The notes beneath the pieces were generated by a model. It saw only the letters and a list, made by a program, of their open reading frames with translations, did no database searches and was not told the origin of the DNA. This document shows positions 1-8,845 of a stretch of 64,000 nt of DNA, piece after piece. Position numbers and translations under genes: made by a program. The DNA is from Solirubrobacter deserti (GTDB lineage Bacteria; Actinomycetota; Thermoleophilia; Solirubrobacterales; Solirubrobacteraceae): positions 248,001-312,000 of the forward strand of contig NZ_QPKJ02000002.1 in the NCBI RefSeq assembly GCF_003344625.1, given 5' to 3'. The first letter of the stretch is position 1; every line of letters begins with the position of its first letter.

Positions 1-1
1 G

Positions 2-526
2 GATCCGCCGCGCGGGCGCGGGGCCGAGGCGGTCGCGGCGTGGCGTGCGGAGCGGGTGCGGTTGGTGCGCGAGGCGCTCGCGCGCGAGCCCGGGCGCGGC
101 GGGTTCCTCGCCTGGGGCGACCCGACGCTCTACGACGGGCTGATCGACGTGGTGCGCGAGGCCGGCTTCGGCGTGCGGGTGCTGCCGGGCGTGAGCGCGG
201 TTTCGGCGCTGGCGGCGCGGTTCGGGGTGACCTTGAACCGGGTCGGCGGCTCGGTGCTGCTCACGAGCGGACGACGGCTGGCGGCGTCCGGCTGGCCGGC
301 CGAAGTGGGGGACGTGGTCGTGATGCTCGACACCGAGCTCACGTTCCGGCGCTTCCCGGAGGCCGAGATCTTCTGGGGCGCCTACCTCGGCACGCCGGAC
401 GAGCTGCTGCTGTCCGGCGTGGTGGCCGAGGTCGGGCCCGAGATCGAGCGCGTCAGGAGCGAAGCGCGCCGGCGGAAGGGCTGGATGTTCGATACCTACC
501 TGCTGCGCCGCCCTGGGCCTGCGTGA
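2..526 (+). CDS. cobF: Precorrin-6A synthase (deacetylating) CobF, C-terminal part
   Basis: The reading frame is open to the window edge, so the true start lies upstream. The visible 174 residues carry the tetrapyrrole-methylase signatures GGFLAWGDPTLYD (SAM-binding loop) and VLPGVSAVSALAARFG, then the TSGRRLA segment typical of CobF. The family C1-methylates precorrin-5 and releases acetate in the aerobic B12 route. Its 3' end overlaps the convergent cbtA by 74 bp, so it is not part of the minus-strand cob operon. A GTG at 56 is only an internal codon, because the methylase fold needs the upstream residues. Confidence 0.85.
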   Translation, partial: DPPRGRGAEAVAAWRAERVRLVREALAREPGRGGFLAWGDPTLYDGLIDVVREAGFGVRVLPGVSAVSALAARFGVTLNRVGGSVLLTSGRRLAASGWPAEVGDVVVMLDTELTFRRFPEAEIFWGAYLGTPDELLLSGVVAEVGPEIERVRSEARRRKGWMFDTYLLRRPGPA

Positions 527-1229
527 TCCAGCGCTCGGCGAGCGCGCCGAAGGCGAGCCCGAGCGTGGCGTACAGCACGGCGTGGGTGCCGAGCGTGGCG
601 AGCCGGAAGTGCCACAGCACGTCCGGGCTGAAGCCCTCCGGCATCTCCTTGACGGCCGGCATCAGCAGTGAGGCGATGACCACCAGCGCGAGGTAGCCGC
701 CGACGCCCACGAGCGCGCCGTTCCACGCACCGAGGCGCTTGACGGCGTCGCGGCCGAGGCGTACCGCGGCGATCGCGGCGACGACCGACAGCAGCAGCAT
801 TACGAAGTAGACCCGGGTGCGGAAGGCGATCGTCTCGTCGAGGCCGACGGCCGGCGGGTTGCTCGGGTACTTCAGGAACGGCACGAACGCGATCACGACG
901 AACGCCGCGAGCCCGAGCGTGGCCGCCGTGACCCGCGGACGGGCGCGGCCGATGCGGCCGTAGACGCCCGCGAACACGAGCGCGAAGATGCCGCCGATCG
1001 CGACCGCGTACACGATCGTGCCGGTCAGCAGGCCGAGCGTCTCCTGCATCGAGCGGCTGACGAGCGGCGCCTCGTCCGACGGCGGGCTGACCGACTCCTC
1101 GAACGCGATCGCCGAGCGGATCTGCGGCTCGCCGATCGCGAGGCCGAAGGCCCACATCAGCACGCCGGCCACGAGGCCGGCGAGCATGCCGCGGATCAGC
1201 AGCCCGCGGACCAGCTTCTGGCTGTCCAC
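453..1229 (-). CDS. cbtA: Cobalt transporter subunit CbtA
   Basis: This 258-aa membrane protein has about six hydrophobic segments. It opens with a glycine-rich helix (LLIRGMLAGLVAGVLMWAFG) followed by GEPQIRSAIAFEE, the CbtA hallmark. CbtA is a predicted cobalt permease that works with the small CbtB protein and is typically under B12 riboswitch control. Start is GTG at 1229, 7 nt after the cbtB stop, so the two form one transcript behind the riboswitch at about 1.5 kb. The last ~25 residues are polar and lie opposite the end of cobF. Function is by family membership; I see no catalytic residues to check. Confidence 0.85.
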   Translation of the reverse strand: MDSQKLVRGLLIRGMLAGLVAGVLMWAFGLAIGEPQIRSAIAFEESVSPPSDEAPLVSRSMQETLGLLTGTIVYAVAIGGIFALVFAGVYGRIGRARPRVTAATLGLAAFVVIAFVPFLKYPSNPPAVGLDETIAFRTRVYFVMLLLSVVAAIAAVRLGRDAVKRLGAWNGALVGVGGYLALVVIASLLMPAVKEMPEGFSPDVLWHFRLATLGTHAVLYATLGLAFGALAERWITQAQGGAAGRYRTSSPSAGALRS

Positions 1230-1236
1230 TGCTGCC

Positions 1237-1455
1237 CTAGTGGCAGGGGAAGCCGAGCAGGTGCCGGGCGTCGTGGACGAACTCGTGGAGGGTCATCCCC
1301 GGGAAGACCGAGGTCGCGCCCTCCTCGGCGCCGACGAAGTAGAGGAGCATGATCGCCAGCAGCGCCGTGAGCAGCGCGTACGGGATCAGGTCGCCGAGCG
1401 GCATCAGCGGGACGCTGGGCGCTTCGACTTCCGGGGTGAGTGTGGTGTCCGACAC
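1237..1455 (-). CDS. cbtB: Cobalt transporter subunit CbtB
   Basis: A 72-aa protein with one transmembrane helix (LIPYALLTALLAIMLLYFVG) and the CbtB C-terminus HEFVHDARHLLGFPCH, whose histidines and cysteine are thought to bind cobalt. A longer reading frame extends upstream to 1617, but those residues are the translated riboswitch. The GTG at 1455 is chosen because a GGAGG Shine-Dalgarno lies about 10 nt before it and the family starts here. First gene after the riboswitch and followed by cbtA. Confidence 0.87.
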   Translation of the reverse strand: MSDTTLTPEVEAPSVPLMPLGDLIPYALLTALLAIMLLYFVGAEEGATSVFPGMTLHEFVHDARHLLGFPCH

Positions 1456-1469
1456 GGTGTGAGTTCCTC

Positions 1470-1600
1470 CCTGGGATCGAGCGTCCCGGGTGCGGGGGTG
1501 AAGTTCGCGACGGTGAAGTTCCTGGCTTCCGGCAACGTGCCGGTCACAGTGGCGCGACCGCGCCGGAGTCCCACCGGCTTCCTCGCACCTCGCGCTGACC
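1470..1600 (-). promoter_or_regulatory. Cobalamin riboswitch leading cbtB-cbtA
   Basis: Read on the minus strand the region contains GAGGAAGCCGGTG, a CCGGCGCGGTC helix, the B12-box core GCGCCACTGTGACC (about 1541-1555) and the distal GGAAGCCAGGAA. These are the conserved cobalamin aptamer elements in correct order. It ends just before the GGAGG of cbtB, so translational control by Shine-Dalgarno sequestration is likely. A TANNNT -10 candidate (TACGAT, 1611-1606) lies upstream inside the end of cobS. Boundaries are approximate. Confidence 0.92.
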
Positions 1601-1618
1601 GCCGGATCGTAGTGCACG

Positions 1619-2320
1619 TCACCCCCAGAATGCGACGAGGGTCACGCAGACGACGACTTCGGTGAGCTTCGCGGTCGCTCCGTAGCCGTCGCCGGTGATG
1701 CCGCCGAGCGTCCTGTGGAGGAACAGCGCGGCCGCCGCGGCGGTCAGGGCGGCGGCGGCGAGGGCGACCGCGGCGCCTGCCAGGACAGCAGCCGCGGCGG
1801 CCAGGAGCGTCGCGACCGCGAGCCCCGGCCTGCCGACCCGGAGCAGCCCGCCGGCGCCGCCGGGCTTGGCCGGTTGGAGCAGGCCGACGGGCAGGATCGC
1901 CCAGCGCGAGAGGACGTGGGCGACGATCAGCGCTTTCACGGCTTCGGTGGTGTCGAGCGCGGCGAGCGACGTGGCGGTGAGCGCGAGCGCGAGGATCAGC
2001 GCGGTCGCGCCGAACGCGCCGACGCGCGGGTCCTTGAGGATCTCGAGGCGGCGGGCTCGGTCGACGTGCGCACCGGTCGCGTCGGCGACGTCGGCGAGGC
2101 CGTCCTCGTGCAGCGCGCCCGTGAGCAGCACGGCGACGGCGATCGCGAGGATCGTCGCCGGGAGCGGCGGCAGAACCTGGTCGGCGGCAGCTCGCGTCCC
2201 GGCCGCGGCCGCGCCGACGAGCAACCCGACGAGCGGGAACGACCACGCGGCGCGGCTGAGGTCCGGGTCAGGCGGCGGCGGGACCGGCAGGCGCGTCAGG
2301 AAGGCGAGCGCGGTCCTCAC
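1619..2320 (-). CDS. cobS: Adenosylcobinamide-GDP ribazoletransferase CobS
   Basis: A 233-aa polytopic membrane protein joining adenosylcobinamide-GDP to alpha-ribazole, the last assembly step of B12. Family marks are the N-terminal FLTRLPVP, the acidic [14 protein letters not shown] motif (metal binding) and DPRVGAFG, plus C-terminal [13 protein letters not shown] at 2320 is chosen because it overlaps the TGA of the upstream CobU-CobC gene (GTGA) and because the family begins with FLTRLPVP. It is the last gene of the minus-strand cob operon and abuts the cbtB riboswitch. The longer upstream frame is a shadow of the neighbour. Confidence 0.93.
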   Translation of the reverse strand: MRTALAFLTRLPVPPPPDPDLSRAAWSFPLVGLLVGAAAAGTRAAADQVLPPLPATILAIAVAVLLTGALHEDGLADVADATGAHVDRARRLEILKDPRVGAFGATALILALALTATSLAALDTTEAVKALIVAHVLSRWAILPVGLLQPAKPGGAGGLLRVGRPGLAVATLLAAAAAVLAGAAVALAAAALTAAAAALFLHRTLGGITGDGYGATAKLTEVVVCVTLVAFWG

Positions 2321-3897
2321 GGGAGGGCGGCGAGCGCGGCGATCAGCTGGTCGGCGTCCTCGCGCACGGCGATCCGGACGTGCTCGCCGTCGAGGCCCAG
2401 GTCCTCGGTGGGGCGGACCGCGACGCCCTGCTCGCGCAGGCGCTCGGTGGTGCCGGGCGGGACGCGGACCAGGACGAAGTTCGCGGCGCCGGGGTAGACG
2501 TGCAGGCCGGCCTGCTCGAGGCGGTCCGTGAGCGCTTCGCGGTGCGCCGTGGTGCGGTCTATGACGGCGTCGTCGGCCGGCTGCTGCGCCCAGGCCGTCA
2601 TCGCCGCGAGCGCGAGCGCGTTCACCGGCCACGCCTGGCGGCGGGCGTCGAGGCGCGCGACGAGCTCGGGGTCGGCGATCAGGTAGCCCGCGCGCAGGCC
2701 GGCGATCGAGTACGCCTTCGTCAGGCTGCGGAGCACGGCCGTGCCGTGCCGGCCCGCGACGCTCGGCTGCGGGTGCTGCACGAAGTCCATGAAGCTCTCG
2801 TCGACGAGCAGCGTGCGGCCGGGGCGGGTGAGGCGCTCGATCGCGTCCGCGGTGTGCAGCGTGCCCGTCGGGTTGCACGGGTTGGTGACGAACAGCAGGT
2901 CGATGTCGTCGGGTACGTGCGGGACGGCGAACGGCGGGGTCCGCTGGATGCGCTGTGGTTCGTGGCCATTGGCCTTCAGCGCCGCGGCCGGCTCCCCGAA
3001 CGCGGGTGTGATGATCGCGCTGCGGGTGGTGGGCGGCGTGGCGGCGGCGAGGAGCCAGAACCCCTCGGCGGCGCCGTTGAGCAGCAGCACCTGCTCGGGC
3101 TGCACACCGTGCTTGGCCGCGATCGCACTGCGGGCCGGCGTCTCGTCCGGGTACGGGCCGATGCGCTCCCAGGCCTGCTGCACGGCTTCGGTGAGCCACT
3201 GGGGCGGCGGGCCCTCGACCACGTTGACCGCGAAGTCGGCGTCCCCGGGCCGCACGAGCTTGTCCCCGTGGATCACCCGCCCGGGCGTGTTCGCACCGAC
3301 CGAACGCAACCTAAAGGGGTCAGACCCCGAAAGGTGGTGTTCGATTGGCTTTAGGTTCTGTTCGGGGAGCTCGAGCGGGCGGCCGGCGACGACGAGGACC
3401 ACGCGGTCGGCGGCGGCGGACAGGGTCTGCGTCGCGTCGCCGGTGAGGTCCAGCCAGCGGCGGGTCGCGGCCTCGGCGGGGGTCGGGCCGAGCCCGGCCT
3501 CCTCGGCGACGACGATCACGTCGTGCGCGCGCGGGGCGGCGAGGGCGGCGACACCGGCGCGCAGGACGGGCTCGATCGGGCCTCCGCTCGCGTGGATGAG
3601 CGACGTGAGGTCCCCGGAGTGGAAGGCGCCGTGGCGGTGCATCACGCCCGCGATCCAGGCGCCGAGCCCGTCGAGCAGCACCGGGCCGGTGGCCTGCGCG
3701 AGCGCGCCGGGCAGGTCGTCCTCGACCTCGATCGTGCGCCACTCGGGGCCGCGGCGGGCCTGATGGGCGGCGATCCGCTCGCGCATCTCGGCGTCGGTCG
3801 CCGCGCCCGTCGCGAGATAGGTGCCGCCGGGGATGAGCGACTCCGCGTACGCGCTCTTGCCGCTGCGACGGCCGCCGATGACGAGGATCAGGCTCAT
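2317..3897 (-). CDS. cobU-cobC: CobU-CobC fusion: adenosylcobinamide kinase/guanylyltransferase joined to an L-threonine-O-3-phosphate decarboxylase-like aminotransferase
   Basis: One uninterrupted 526-aa frame encodes two enzymes. Residues 1-180 are CobU: P-loop GGRRSGKS at the extreme N-terminus, [11 protein letters not shown] and [12 protein letters not shown]; it phosphorylates adenosylcobinamide and attaches GMP. Residues from about 208 form a fold-I PLP enzyme: [27 protein letters not shown], the [15 protein letters not shown] lysine motif and a C-terminal arginine region (HVRIAV). CobC/CobD makes the aminopropanol-phosphate arm. The two halves are usually separate genes. The linker is encoded largely by a 50-bp palindromic element (3308-3357). 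A GTG at 3276 (VIHGDKL) would be a natural start for a free CobC. ATG at 3897 overlaps the cobH stop. Confidence 0.9.
   Translation of the reverse strand: MSLILVIGGRRSGKSAYAESLIPGGTYLATGAATDAEMRERIAAHQARRGPEWRTIEVEDDLPGALAQATGPVLLDGLGAWIAGVMHRHGAFHSGDLTSLIHASGGPIEPVLRAGVAALAAPRAHDVIVVAEEAGLGPTPAEAATRRWLDLTGDATQTLSAAADRVVLVVAGRPLELPEQNLKPIEHHLSGSDPFRLRSVGANTPGRVIHGDKLVRPGDADFAVNVVEGPPPQWLTEAVQQAWERIGPYPDETPARSAIAAKHGVQPEQVLLLNGAAEGFWLLAAATPPTTRSAIITPAFGEPAAALKANGHEPQRIQRTPPFAVPHVPDDIDLLFVTNPCNPTGTLHTADAIERLTRPGRTLLVDESFMDFVQHPQPSVAGRHGTAVLRSLTKAYSIAGLRAGYLIADPELVARLDARRQAWPVNALALAAMTAWAQQPADDAVIDRTTAHREALTDRLEQAGLHVYPGAANFVLVRVPPGTTERLREQGVAVRPTEDLGLDGEHVRIAVREDADQLIAALAALP
3308..3357. repeat. 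50-bp palindromic element inside the cobU-cobC coding sequence
   Basis: Perfect 9-bp terminal inverted repeats (AACCTAAAG at 3308-3316 and CTTTAGGTT at 3349-3357) enclose a perfect odd palindrome GGGGTC-A-GACCCC (3316-3328). By hand count it is 25/50 GC against flanks well above 70%, and it brings codons rare here (CTA, CCA, CTT, TCT, TTT, AGG). It is translated into the linker of the fusion protein. It resembles a REP/MITE-like miniature repeat. I see no second copy in this window and no clear target duplication. Confidence 0.75.
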
Positions 3898-4472
3898 GCT
3901 TCGTGGTAGATGAGCGCGTTGACGGCGGCGACGGCGACGGCCGATCCGCCGCGCTCGCCGCGGTTGGTGACGAACGGGAGGTCCGACTGTGCCAACGCCT
4001 CCTTGGCCTCGGCCGCGCCGACGAAGCCGACGGGCAGGCCGACGATCAGCGCGGGGTCCTTCGGCGGGTGCGCGAGCAGCTCGGTGAGCGCGGTGGGCGC
4101 GTTGCCGATCACCCAGATCGCGCCGGACGGCGCTTCGCTCGTTGCGAGCCGCATCGCGGCGGCACTGCGCGTGCTGCCCTCGCCCGCGACGGCGCGCTTG
4201 TCGTCGAGCGGGACGATCGGCGTGCGGGAGGTGATGCCGGCGGCGGCCATGCGCGCGTCGCAGTACACCGGAGCGCCGGCGAGCAACGCCTCGCGGCCGC
4301 GTTCCAGCGCTTGCTCGCGCAGGATCAGGCTCTCGCCGAACGACAGGTCGGCGGACGCGTGGATCACGCGCTCGGCGACCGCACGCGAGAGCGGCGGCAG
4401 GTGGCTGAGGTCGATCCGCGACCGCAGGATGCGATAGCTCTCGACCTCGATCGGATGGATCACTCTGGGCAT
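3894..4472 (-). CDS. cobH: Precorrin-8X methylmutase CobH/CbiC
   Basis: 192 aa, full length. CobH moves the C11 methyl group to C12, turning precorrin-8X into hydrogenobyrinic acid. Family motifs seen: [11 protein letters not shown] at the start, [11 protein letters not shown] containing the conserved catalytic-histidine region, [20 protein letters not shown] and [13 protein letters not shown], and ending [21 protein letters not shown] at 4472 has a weak GGTGG upstream; a GTG at 4463 overlapping the cobE stop as GTGA is an equally plausible start. The 3' end overlaps cobU-cobC by 4 bp. Confidence 0.92.
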   Translation of the reverse strand: MPRVIHPIEVESYRILRSRIDLSHLPPLSRAVAERVIHASADLSFGESLILREQALERGREALLAGAPVYCDARMAAAGITSRTPIVPLDDKRAVAGEGSTRSAAAMRLATSEAPSGAIWVIGNAPTALTELLAHPPKDPALIVGLPVGFVGAAEAKEALAQSDLPFVTNRGERGGSAVAVAAVNALIYHEA

Positions 4473-4825
4473 TCGGCCACCGCGCAGGTTGCGTGTTCGG
4501 AACGGGTCTTGGGCACGAGCAGTCGCGTGCCGGACAGGAGGGCCGCGGCCTCGGCGACGCTCGGCGTGCCGACGTGGCGCGCGACGACAGCGCTCGGCGT
4601 GGGGACGTCGACGGCGGCGAGGGCCGTGGCGGGGAAGGTGCGCAGTGGCACGCCGAAGTGCTCCGCCGCGGCGACCATCGCGGGCTCGTCCGCGCGCCGG
4701 TCGACGGTCGCGAGCGCGACGAGCTCGCCCGCGGGCAGCGTCGCATCGATGAGCGCGCGCAGCTCCTCGGGCGGGCACCCGAGGCTGCACCCGACGCCCG
4801 CGACGAGCCGCGCCGCCGCGCTCAT
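4460..4825 (-). CDS. cobE: CobE / CbiG C-terminal-domain protein
   Basis: 121 aa. Matches the CobE/CbiG C-terminal domain: N-terminal [19 protein letters not shown], then [13 protein letters not shown], the [13 protein letters not shown] segment and [28 protein letters not shown]. The domain is the downstream half of CbiG in the anaerobic route and stands alone as CobE in the aerobic route; its exact reaction is unsettled. The CbiG N-terminal acetaldehyde-lyase domain is absent, which fits an aerobic-type pathway with CobF. Coupled by ATGA to cobL upstream. Confidence 0.85.
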   Translation of the reverse strand: MSAAARLVAGVGCSLGCPPEELRALIDATLPAGELVALATVDRRADEPAMVAAAEHFGVPLRTFPATALAAVDVPTPSAVVARHVGTPSVAEAAALLSGTRLLVPKTRSEHATCAVAECPE

Positions 4826-5943
4826 CGGCGGCCCACCACGACGGTCACCGGGTTCTCGGCCGCGAGCCGGTGGCCGTCCGCGATCGGCTTCACGCGGCTC
4901 GCCTGCAGCGTGGTCGCGGTCACCTCGAACCCGTGCGACAGGCGCTCGATCGTCGGCGCGACGCGGTCGATCAGCGCGAGCGCGACGACCACCGCGCGGC
5001 GTGCTCGCATCGCCCCGTCGAGGACCACGGGGCCGCCGCCGCCGACGAACACGGCGTCAGGGTCGCGCAGGTCCCGCAGCGCGTCCGGCGCGCGCCCGTG
5101 GACGGTCGTCACCGGCACGCCGTGGGCGGCCGCGTTGCGGGTGGTCAGCTCGATCGCGTCGGGGTCGGTGTCGATCGCGGTCACCGCCGCGCCGAGGCGG
5201 GCGCACTCGATCCCGACGCTGCCGCTGCCGCAGCCGACGTCCCAGACGTGGTCGCCGGTGCCCGGGCCGAGCGCGGAGAGAGCGAGCGCGCGGACCTCGG
5301 CCTTGGTGATCAGCCCGCGGCGGTGCTCGAACGCGTCCTCGTCGAGCGCCCAGCGGGTGGGCGTGCGGGGCGGCCAGACCGTCGCGCGCTCGCCGGTCGG
5401 CGCGTGCACGATGACGACGTTCGGGTCGCTGAACGGCGGTTCGGTGGCGAGCCGCTCGTGCGGCGTGCCGAGCGCCTCGGCCACGACCGGGTCGCGCTCG
5501 CGCAGCGCGTCGACGATCGCCTCGGTGTTGCCGGGCTGGGTGAGGATCGCGACCTTCGGGTGGCGGAGCGCGGCGTTGATCGCGGCGTGCGGGTCGCGGC
5601 CGTGGGCGGAGACGACGAGCGCGTCGTCCCAGGGCACGCCGAGGCGCGCGAAGGCGAGCGCGACCGAGGACGGCGCGGGGTGGACCGCCATCTCCGCATC
5701 CAGCGCCGCGAGCGCCCGCACGATGCCGAAGAAGCCCGGGTCGCCCGAGGCCAGGACGACGGCGTCGCGCTCGACCAGCTCGCGCAGCGTCGGGTCGAGG
5801 TCCTTGCCCAGGACGACATGCTCCTTGCCGGGTGCCAGCTGCTCCAGCACGGCGCGGCCGCCGGCGACGACCGTTGCGCGCTCGAGCAGCGGCTCCGTGC
5901 CGGGCGGGACGCGGCCGCCGCTCACGCCGAGGACGTCAAGCAC
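4822..5943 (-). CDS. cobL: Precorrin-6Y C5,15-methyltransferase (decarboxylating) CobL (CbiE-CbiT fusion)
   Basis: 373 aa, two methyltransferase domains. Residues 1-190 are the CbiE-type tetrapyrrole methylase (DVLGVSGG, VVLASGDPGFFGIV, PAPSSVALAFARLG). Residues from about 200 are a CbiT-type class I methyltransferase (LSALGPGTGDHVWDVGCGSGSVGIE, AIDTDPDAI, VFVGGGG). Together they methylate C5 and C15 and decarboxylate the acetate side chain. GTG at 5943 overlaps the cobM stop by 8 bp; the family begins at this residue. Confidence 0.93.
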   Translation of the reverse strand: MLDVLGVSGGRVPPGTEPLLERATVVAGGRAVLEQLAPGKEHVVLGKDLDPTLRELVERDAVVLASGDPGFFGIVRALAALDAEMAVHPAPSSVALAFARLGVPWDDALVVSAHGRDPHAAINAALRHPKVAILTQPGNTEAIVDALRERDPVVAEALGTPHERLATEPPFSDPNVVIVHAPTGERATVWPPRTPTRWALDEDAFEHRRGLITKAEVRALALSALGPGTGDHVWDVGCGSGSVGIECARLGAAVTAIDTDPDAIELTTRNAAAHGVPVTTVHGRAPDALRDLRDPDAVFVGGGGPVVLDGAMRARRAVVVALALIDRVAPTIERLSHGFEVTATTLQASRVKPIADGHRLAAENPVTVVVGRR

Positions 5944-6724
5944 GCTTCTTGTAGCGGTCGGGGGCGCCGAGGCGGCGGTAGCGGTGCCCGTAGTGCGGGT
6001 CGTACACGTGCGACTGGCCGGCGTTCGACGCGTCGCCGAGCGCGGGGCCGACGAGCACGAGCGCCTGGGTCGTGATCTTCTCCTCGCGGATGCGCGCGCC
6101 GAGCTGGTCCAGCCGGCAGCGGAACACGATCTCGTCCGGCCAGCTCGCCTTGTACACGACGGCGGCGGGCGTGTCCGGGGGGTAGCCGCCGTCGAGCAGG
6201 TCCTGCTGGAGCTCGCGCGGGCGCCGGACCGACAGGAACAGCGCCATCGTCGTGCCGTGCGCGGCCATGGCGGTGAGCTGCTCGTTCGGCGGCATCGACG
6301 TGCGCTGCGCGCGCCGGGTGAGGATCAGCGACTGGCTCACGTCGGGGATCGTCAGCTCCTGCCCGAGGCTGGCCGCAGCGGCCGACAGGCTCGACACGCC
6401 CGGGACGATCACGGTGTCCAGGCCGAGCGCGCGGCAGGCGCCGAGCTGCTCGTGCAGCGTCCCGTACAGCGTCGGGTCGCCGGAGTGCACGCGCGCGACG
6501 TCGAGACCCTGCTCGGCCGCCCGCTTGTAGACCGCCAGCACGTCGTCGAACGTCTTGTCGTCGGACGGGATCTGTTCCGCCTGCGGGGCATGCGTGAGGA
6601 TCTCGGGGTCGACGAGCGAGCGCGCCCAGATCACGACGTCGACCTCGCCCAGGATGCGCGCGGCGCGCAGCGTGAGCAGGTCCGGCGCGCCCGGGCCGGC
6701 GCCGACGAAGAACACCGTGCTCAT
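5936..6724 (-). CDS. cobM: Precorrin-4 C11-methyltransferase CobM
   Basis: 262 aa tetrapyrrole methylase, full length. Motifs: FFVGAGPGAPDLLTLRAARIL at the N-terminus, the CobM-typical WARSLVDPE, RVHSGDPTLYGTLHEQ, IVPGVSSLSAAAASLGQELT and VVYKASWPDE. It adds a methyl group at C11 of precorrin-4. ATG at 6724 overlaps the cbiM stop as ATGA. The frame continues upstream but antisense to no motif; those residues are shadow of cbiM. Confidence 0.94.
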   Translation of the reverse strand: MSTVFFVGAGPGAPDLLTLRAARILGEVDVVIWARSLVDPEILTHAPQAEQIPSDDKTFDDVLAVYKRAAEQGLDVARVHSGDPTLYGTLHEQLGACRALGLDTVIVPGVSSLSAAAASLGQELTIPDVSQSLILTRRAQRTSMPPNEQLTAMAAHGTTMALFLSVRRPRELQQDLLDGGYPPDTPAAVVYKASWPDEIVFRCRLDQLGARIREEKITTQALVLVGPALGDASNAGQSHVYDPHYGHRYRRLGAPDRYKKRA

Positions 6725-7362
6725 GCGGGCACCGGCCTTCTTCGGGCCCGCACGAGGTCGGGCCGCAGCGACAGCAGGGCGCGCAGCAGCAGCGCGGTGA
6801 TGACGCCCTCGATCAGGGCGACGACGGCGTAGGCGCCGAACGTCACGCCGGCGAACGTGCCGCGGTCGATGCCGCTGTCGGCGCCGAGCGTCATGAACGC
6901 GACGAACACCGCCGCCGACAGCAGCACGCACAACCCGGCCGTGATGCCGCCGGCGACCGGCAGCGGGAGCGGTTTGCGCAGGGCCAGGAGCGCCGGGTAG
7001 CCGACGAACGCGGGCACGAGCGCGAGCACCGTGATCGTGGCGCCCAGCGTCGTGATCCCGCCCGAGCCGAACACGAGCGCCTGGATCAGGCACACGGTCG
7101 TGATCGTCAGCGCGCCGAGGTACGGGCCGAGCAGCGCGACCGCGAGCGCGCCGCCGAGCAGGTGCGCGTTCGTCCCGATCGTGACCGGGATGAACGGCGC
7201 CTCGCCGACGACGAAGAACGCGGCCGCCAGCCCGGCGATCGGCAGGTCGCGCTCGCGCGCGTGGCGGCGCGCGCCCCGCAGGCAGATCCCGACGCCGAGC
7301 GCGGCCGTGACGGCGCCGACGGCGGCCGCCTCGCCGGTCAGGAAGCCTTCGGGGATGTGCAC
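6721..7362 (-). CDS. cbiM: ECF cobalt transporter substrate-binding protein CbiM
   Basis: 213 aa, six hydrophobic helices. The N-terminus MHIPEGFL, with His2 providing an N-terminal metal ligand, is diagnostic; IGTNAHLLGGALAVALLGP is the second conserved metal-site motif. CbiM binds Co2+ for the CbiMNQO energy-coupling-factor importer. CbiQ and CbiO lie farther along the operon, separated from cbiM by cobA, cobJ and cbiX. No CbiN is visible. GTG at 7362; 25-bp overlap with cobA. Confidence 0.93.
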   Translation of the reverse strand: MHIPEGFLTGEAAAVGAVTAALGVGICLRGARRHARERDLPIAGLAAAFFVVGEAPFIPVTIGTNAHLLGGALAVALLGPYLGALTITTVCLIQALVFGSGGITTLGATITVLALVPAFVGYPALLALRKPLPLPVAGGITAGLCVLLSAAVFVAFMTLGADSGIDRGTFAGVTFGAYAVVALIEGVITALLLRALLSLRPDLVRARRRPVPA

Positions 7363-8060
7363 GTGAGCTCCAGGGCGGCCGCCTCCCCGACCACGAACGT
7401 GACGGGCGGCGGCAACGGGGCCGGAAGGGTGGACAGGGTGCCGCGCAGGACCTGCTGCGAGGCGCGGCTGGCGGCGCTGATGGCGGCGATCGGCGTGTCG
7501 GGCGCGCGGCCGCCCTCGATCAGCTTGGCCGCGATCCGCCGGATGCGCCCGCGCCCGGTGAGGATCACGAGGGTCCCGCCGAGCCGCGCCAGCGCGTGCC
7601 AGTCGGGCGGCTCGGCGTGCTCGTCGTCGTCGTTGCCGTCGACGAAGGTCGCGGTGACGCTGTTCTGGCGCAGCATCAGCGGGATCCCGGCCGCGGCGGG
7701 CGCCGCCAGCGCGGCGGAGACCCCGGGGATGACGTTGACCGCGATTCCCGCGTTCTGCAGCGCGACCGCCTCCTCGCCGCCGCGCGACGCGACGAACGGG
7801 TCGCCGGACTTCAGGCGCACGACGTCGCCCCGACGGCCGAGTTCGACGAGCAGGTCGTTGACCTCGGGCTGGGAAAGCGCGCGGTGCCCGCGCCGGAGGC
7901 CGACGACGTGCGTCTCGGCGTCGGCGGGCGCGAGCGCCGCGATCGCGTCCATCGAAGGACGGTCGTACACGAGCACGCGGGCCTGCCGGATGAGCTCCGC
8001 GGCCGCGACCGTGAGCAGCGAGGGGTCACCGGGGCCGGCGCCGACGAGATGGACGGTCAC
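7338..8060 (-). CDS. cobA: Uroporphyrinogen-III C-methyltransferase CobA (SUMT)
   Basis: 240 aa. Starts VHLVGAGPGDPSLLTV; contains VLVYDRPS, VVRLKSGDPFVASRGGEEA, VIPGVSAALAAPAAAGIPL and GTLVILTGRGR. These are SUMT signatures. It makes precorrin-2 from uroporphyrinogen III, the entry to the corrin pathway. GTG at 8060 overlaps the cobJ stop as GTGA. No siroheme dehydrogenase/ferrochelatase domain is attached, so it is dedicated to methylation. Confidence 0.93.
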   Translation of the reverse strand: MTVHLVGAGPGDPSLLTVAAAELIRQARVLVYDRPSMDAIAALAPADAETHVVGLRRGHRALSQPEVNDLLVELGRRGDVVRLKSGDPFVASRGGEEAVALQNAGIAVNVIPGVSAALAAPAAAGIPLMLRQNSVTATFVDGNDDDEHAEPPDWHALARLGGTLVILTGRGRIRRIAAKLIEGGRAPDTPIAAISAASRASQQVLRGTLSTLPAPLPPPVTFVVGEAAALELTCTSPKAS

Positions 8061-8845
8061 GCGGTCGCCTCCGGCGGAGCGCCGCCGGAGGCGGCGGGCG
8101 GCGTGGCGGCGGCGGGCGGCGTGGCGGCGGCGGGCGCGGCCTCGCGCAACGCGACGAGCCAGTCGCCCGTCCACGTCGCGCTTTCGCCGGCGACCAGCAC
8201 GAGCGAGCGCATCGTGACCGTCGCCGGGTCGAGCGTGGCGAGCGTCGTGTGCTCGAGCGTCTCGCCCGCGCGGGCGACGTCGGTCGCGACGATCACGGGC
8301 GTGTCAGGCAAGCGGTGGTCCCGCAGGATCGCGAGCGCGCGGTCCAGCGGCTCCGTGCGGGTCTTCGAGCGCGGGTTGTACAGCGCAAGCGCGATGCCGG
8401 AGACGGCCAGCCCGGTGAGGCGACGCTCGACGGTCTCCAGCGGCAGGTGCAGATCCGAGAGCGAGAGCGTCGCCCAGTCGTCGGCGAGCGGCGCGCCCAC
8501 CCGCGCGGCGGTGGCGAGCGCGGCGGTCACGCCCGGCACCACGATCACGTCGATCCCCTCGGCCATGGCCAGCGTCCGCGCGGCCATGCCGTGCACGCCC
8601 GCGTCGCCGCTGGACACCAGCGCCACCCGCGCCGACCGTGCGCGCTCCACGGCCTCACGCGCGCGTTCGAGCTCCTCACCCATGCGGCCGCGCACGACCT
8701 CCTGCTCGTCCAGCAGATCGGCGCACTGGTCGATGTACGGGCCGTACCCGACGACCACCTCGGCCTCGCGCACGGCCCGCTCGGCCGCCGCGGTGCGGTG
8801 CTCCGGGCCGCCCGGGCCGAGGCCGACGATCCACAGGCCGCTCAT
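8057..8845 (-). CDS. cobJ: Precorrin-3B C17-methyltransferase CobJ
   Basis: 262 aa. N-terminal LWIVGLGPGGPEHRT, VVVGYGPYIDQCADLL, VALVSSGDAGVHGMAARTL, VVPGVTAALATAARVGAPLADDWATLSLSDLH and ALYNPRSKTR identify CobJ/CbiH. It methylates C17 with ring contraction. After the enzyme core (about residue 235) there is a low-complexity Ala/Thr/Pro tail built from a six-residue ATPPAA repeat. ATG at 8845 overlaps the stop of the CbiX-CbiO gene. CobG, which feeds precorrin-3B to CobJ in the classical aerobic route, is not in the window. Confidence 0.93.
   Translation of the reverse strand: MSGLWIVGLGPGGPEHRTAAAERAVREAEVVVGYGPYIDQCADLLDEQEVVRGRMGEELERAREAVERARSARVALVSSGDAGVHGMAARTLAMAEGIDVIVVPGVTAALATAARVGAPLADDWATLSLSDLHLPLETVERRLTGLAVSGIALALYNPRSKTRTEPLDRALAILRDHRLPDTPVIVATDVARAGETLEHTTLATLDPATVTMRSLVLVAGESATWTGDWLVALREAAPAAATPPAAATPPAASGGAPPEATA
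8089..8139. repeat. 18-bp in-frame tandem repeat in the cobJ 3' end
   Basis: Two near-identical 18-bp units (8089-8106 and 8107-8124; second unit CGGCGGCGGGCGGCGTGG) plus a partial third encode the Ala/Pro/Thr tail of CobJ. The unit is a multiple of three, so copy-number change would not shift the frame. Likely a slippage product. Confidence 0.7.

Noticed and set aside
1..6. GGATCC at the first base
   Set aside because: A BamHI site at the edge may hint at a clone end, but one 6-bp match proves nothing.
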